From the NCBI GenBank assembly GCA_903915615.1, contig CAIWTR010000604.1:1-7686 (forward strand): a DNA stretch of 7,686 nt, given 5' to 3'. Under the pieces are notes generated by a model. The model was given only the letters and a program-made list of their open reading frames with translations. It did not search any database and was not told where the DNA came from. Shown here piece after piece: positions 5,518 through 7,686 of the stretch. The stretch is from an uncultured Armatimonadota bacterium. GTDB taxonomy: Bacteria > Armatimonadota > Armatimonadia > Armatimonadales > Armatimonadaceae. Position numbers and translations under genes: made by a program. Within the stretch, counting starts at the first letter, position 1. Each line of letters opens with the position of its first letter.

Positions 5518-7686
5518 GATGTCCGCTGGCAGGCACCCCTTCTCCCAGGACTTGCATCATCGCTCCCCGCAGGCAACAAGTCGATCGAAATCCGCCGACC
5601 CGCCATCAGCCGTGGCCGCCTCCTGGATGCCATCTTCCTCCATCCAAATGTGATCGGACCTCCGACGCGCGCCGCAACTCAGCTCCAGCTCCCCAAAATC
5701 GCCGCCGGCGAACGCATACTCCTGCGCTTCCAAACCGGGATTTCAGATGGCATCCCGCGCGGGGCAACTCCACCCCCGGATGGCATTTTCTTCAGCTGCC
5801 GGGTCGAAGGTGAGTTCAAGCTACAGCGCTTCCAAAAGACGGCAGAGTGGCAGCCGGCGACCGTTGATATCACTGAGTTCAGCGGGCGTAATGTGACGAT
5901 TGAATTCGGCACGGATGCAAACGGTACGGATGCCTACGACTGGGCACTGATCGGTGAGCCAGTTGTCGAAGTGGTACAGCCGGATGCTGCCCTCTTACGG
6001 ACAGGAATCGCGTGGTTTACATCCGATCGCTCCCAGCAGATTCAGCTTCAAGGCAGCGGCCGCACGCCGATTTCTGAACCCTTTACTGCCCATAAAGGCG
6101 TCAATGCAATCCCGTTCACGCAAGGCTCCCCCGGCCCCGTTTACATCTCGGCATTCGATAACGCAGGTAAACCTCTGCCAGATCCACCGCGCCCCGCAAA
6201 TGTGGCCGCTTACCCCTCCGATGTCCACATCACTGGCATCCTCCCCACCAGCATCCTTCCGACCGCCGGACGCCCAACCGCCATCCGCATCCGGTTCATT
6301 AACCGCGGCAAAGGGGATGCTGACCCGTTCACCATCCAGCTCAAATCCAGCAGCAACGCACGCCTCCCGGACAGCATCCGCATCCCCGCAATCGCCGCCG
6401 GACAGACAGGCGCAGTCGATGTCCGCTGGATTCCATCCGAAAAGGATGTCCGCAAACCCATCCGCTTCGTCGCAACCCAGTCAGGGGATGAACCGCAGGC
6501 CACATCGATCCGCGTCCTGCCAAAAGCCGAAGCATCCGATTTCAAAACTGTTGTTAGCGGCACCACCCGGCTCCGGATCAGCAAGCGTGGGTTTGCATTT
6601 GTAGATGCATCCATTGGAGGCAGCTGGAAACCAGCAGGCGTTCTAACGCCCATCGGCTCCGGTGTGAGTATCGCTGTTAGCCCCATTAAAGGCGCAATCC
6701 GGCTGACAAAAACCAAGGCAACTGCCCGCTTCCCGGCCCTCTATGCCGGCGATACGCTGCAACCCGGCGCCGATGGTGCATCTAAAATGGAAGCAATCCT
6801 ACCGGGTCTCGAATACCTCACCGGTAGCGAAATGTCCGGGAGCACACGCGGGTTTGTCGAATCCCTCGCGGACCGCAGCCGACCGGATTACATGCAGCTG
6901 ACCATCCCACTGACAGCCATCACATTTGGACCAAATGCCTCCCGTCCCGACAGACAGCTCCCTCCAACAGGTTCGCCTGACAGCCTGCTTGGCGGCGGCG
7001 GTCCAAAAGCATCCGATGATGACTACACCGTCGCGCTCTGCTGGAAAAACCCACGCACGGCGACAGTAACCTTTCAATCGCCCGCAGTCAGCGGTGCCGA
7101 AAACCATTTGCTGAGCGCAGCCGCAATCAATGTCGGGGACTGGGTGGATGTCCGCTGCACCCCGGGTCGCAGTACAGCCGCAGCCGTTTCATGGTTCCGC
7201 AACTACGGTCCACGCAATGCCCCTCCAAGCACGTTCACCGTAGCGGGACGCCACAGCCTTGCACGAAAAGGGATGCAGCTTTCATTCGATGCCGTAACCA
7301 AACAGCTACGTTTCACGGCGGATGGCTCCCTAGAAGCGATACCGACATCGGTTGCGCTGCTCAAATGGGATGCCCTCTGGAACGCCAATAAACAAAGCAG
7401 TGATACTGCGGACAAGGCATTGGAGAAGCTCCTACCAGAGGTGCAGGCACTCCGTGGTCCCAGCCATATCGGTCGCTGGGAGCTCCCATTCATCACCGGA
7501 GAGCTCGCCCGCGCCTTGCCTGCGATTGATTTGGAGATGTCCGCGCTGCGACGTCGCCAGGAACCGGATGGTGGATTTCGTCTCCAGCAACCGGATGGCC
7601 CTCAGGATGCGCTTGGCCTCCGCGGGGATGAGACATCCGGGACGTTTAGCCACTCCACTTGGATGCTTTTGCGCCACGCGCGGGTC
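5440..7686 (+). CDS. Large exported multi-domain beta-sandwich protein with possible alpha/alpha-toroid C-terminus, 3' end missing
   Basis: The frame opens at ATG 5440 and stays open for 749 codons to the window edge, so the stop lies outside. Residues 1-26 form a classic signal peptide: a basic start (M-R-H-R), a hydrophobic core, and A-V-A before D27. Residues about 45-178 look like a beta-sandwich of the kind fused to carbohydrate-active proteins; it ends with W137-Q-P-A-T-V-D-I-T-E-F and then F-G-T-D-A-N-G-T-D-A-Y-D-W-A-L. Residues about 260-350 resemble a CARDB or Ig-like adhesion domain (I-R-I-R-F-I-N-R-G-K-G-D-A-D). About 370-620 are more beta-rich sequence that I do not recognise. From about 625 the sequence turns helical (V-A-L-L-K-W-D-A-L-W, L-R-R-R-Q-E-P-D-G-G-F, G-D-E-T-S-G-T-F-S-H-S-T-W-M-L-L-R-H-A), like part of an alpha/alpha toroid as in some glycosidases and lyases. 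Only a short AGG precedes the start. A glycan-processing role is inference; no catalytic residues can be named. The reading frame and export signal are firm. Confidence 0.88.
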   Translation, partial: MRHRTFTFTLPLIMAASFLAGGSAVADVRWQAPLLPGLASSLPAGNKSIEIRRPAISRGRLLDAIFLHPNVIGPPTRAATQLQLPKIAAGERILLRFQTGISDGIPRGATPPPDGIFFSCRVEGEFKLQRFQKTAEWQPATVDITEFSGRNVTIEFGTDANGTDAYDWALIGEPVVEVVQPDAALLRTGIAWFTSDRSQQIQLQGSGRTPISEPFTAHKGVNAIPFTQGSPGPVYISAFDNAGKPLPDPPRPANVAAYPSDVHITGILPTSILPTAGRPTAIRIRFINRGKGDADPFTIQLKSSSNARLPDSIRIPAIAAGQTGAVDVRWIPSEKDVRKPIRFVATQSGDEPQATSIRVLPKAEASDFKTVVSGTTRLRISKRGFAFVDASIGGSWKPAGVLTPIGSGVSIAVSPIKGAIRLTKTKATARFPALYAGDTLQPGADGASKMEAILPGLEYLTGSEMSGSTRGFVESLADRSRPDYMQLTIPLTAITFGPNASRPDRQLPPTGSPDSLLGGGGPKASDDDYTVALCWKNPRTATVTFQSPAVSGAENHLLSAAAINVGDWVDVRCTPGRSTAAAVSWFRNYGPRNAPPSTFTVAGRHSLARKGMQLSFDAVTKQLRFTADGSLEAIPTSVALLKWDALWNANKQSSDTADKALEKLLPEVQALRGPSHIGRWELPFITGELARALPAIDLEMSALRRRQEPDGGFRLQQPDGPQDALGLRGDETSGTFSHSTWMLLRHARV

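Noticed and set aside
5954..6604. A 216-codon plus-strand frame rich in Ser and Pro inside the large exported-protein gene.
   Set aside because: It lies in a different phase of the 749-codon frame that has a signal peptide and recognisable domain patterns. Its own composition is the out-of-phase reading of GC-rich codons.
6210..6716. A 168-codon minus-strand frame opposite the exported-protein gene.
   Set aside because: Low-complexity translation with no domain pattern, and fully overlapped by a much better supported gene.
1..7686. tRNA, rRNA, CRISPR, insertion-sequence or defence-system content.
   Set aside because: No cloverleaf-like segment, repeat-spacer array, transposase motif or terminal inverted repeats were seen; nearly all of the window is accounted for by six genes.

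Overview
The window carries six protein-coding genes on both strands, two of them cut by the window ends. Nothing in it looks like an RNA gene, insertion sequence, prophage, CRISPR array or plasmid function. The lineage signal is the partial gene at the left end. It combines a planctomycete-type cytochrome c motif (CxxCH) with the start of a PSD3/DUF1587 domain, an architecture typical of Planctomycetota, Verrucomicrobiota and some Acidobacteriota and Armatimonadota. A fucosidase-family enzyme and a large secreted beta-sandwich protein fit a free-living, moderately high-GC, polysaccharide-degrading bacterium of that kind. The phylum cannot be fixed from this sequence.

Layout, left to right. 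Three minus-strand genes read leftwards from about 3578: a GH95 alpha-L-fucosidase-like enzyme (1272-3578), a YgjP-type zinc metallopeptidase (517-1272), and the N-terminal 155 residues of the planctomycete cytochrome/PSD protein (1-466). The first two overlap at TGATG and are probably translated from one mRNA. A compact divergent promoter region (3579-3662) separates them from a plus-strand AlkA-like DNA-3-methyladenine glycosylase (3663-4289). That gene ends three bases from the end of a convergent minus-strand family 2 glycosyltransferase (4293 to about 5300). An AT-rich divergent region (about 5301-5439) with a cluster of TTTGTT/AACAAA elements leads into a very long plus-strand frame (5440-7686). 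This frame has no stop before the window ends and encodes a signal-peptide-bearing, multi-domain protein of at least 749 residues.

The fucosidase, the glycosyltransferase and the exported protein suggest glycan degradation and synthesis. The metallopeptidase and the DNA-repair glycosylase look like housekeeping genes. No pathway linking all six is evident.

The most unusual DNA-level signal is the hexamer CGGATG/CATCCG. It occurs 35 times by hand count, against roughly five expected from base composition, in every gene, on both strands and in more than one codon phase. The most interesting unknown is the large exported protein at 5440-7686, which I cannot assign to a named family.
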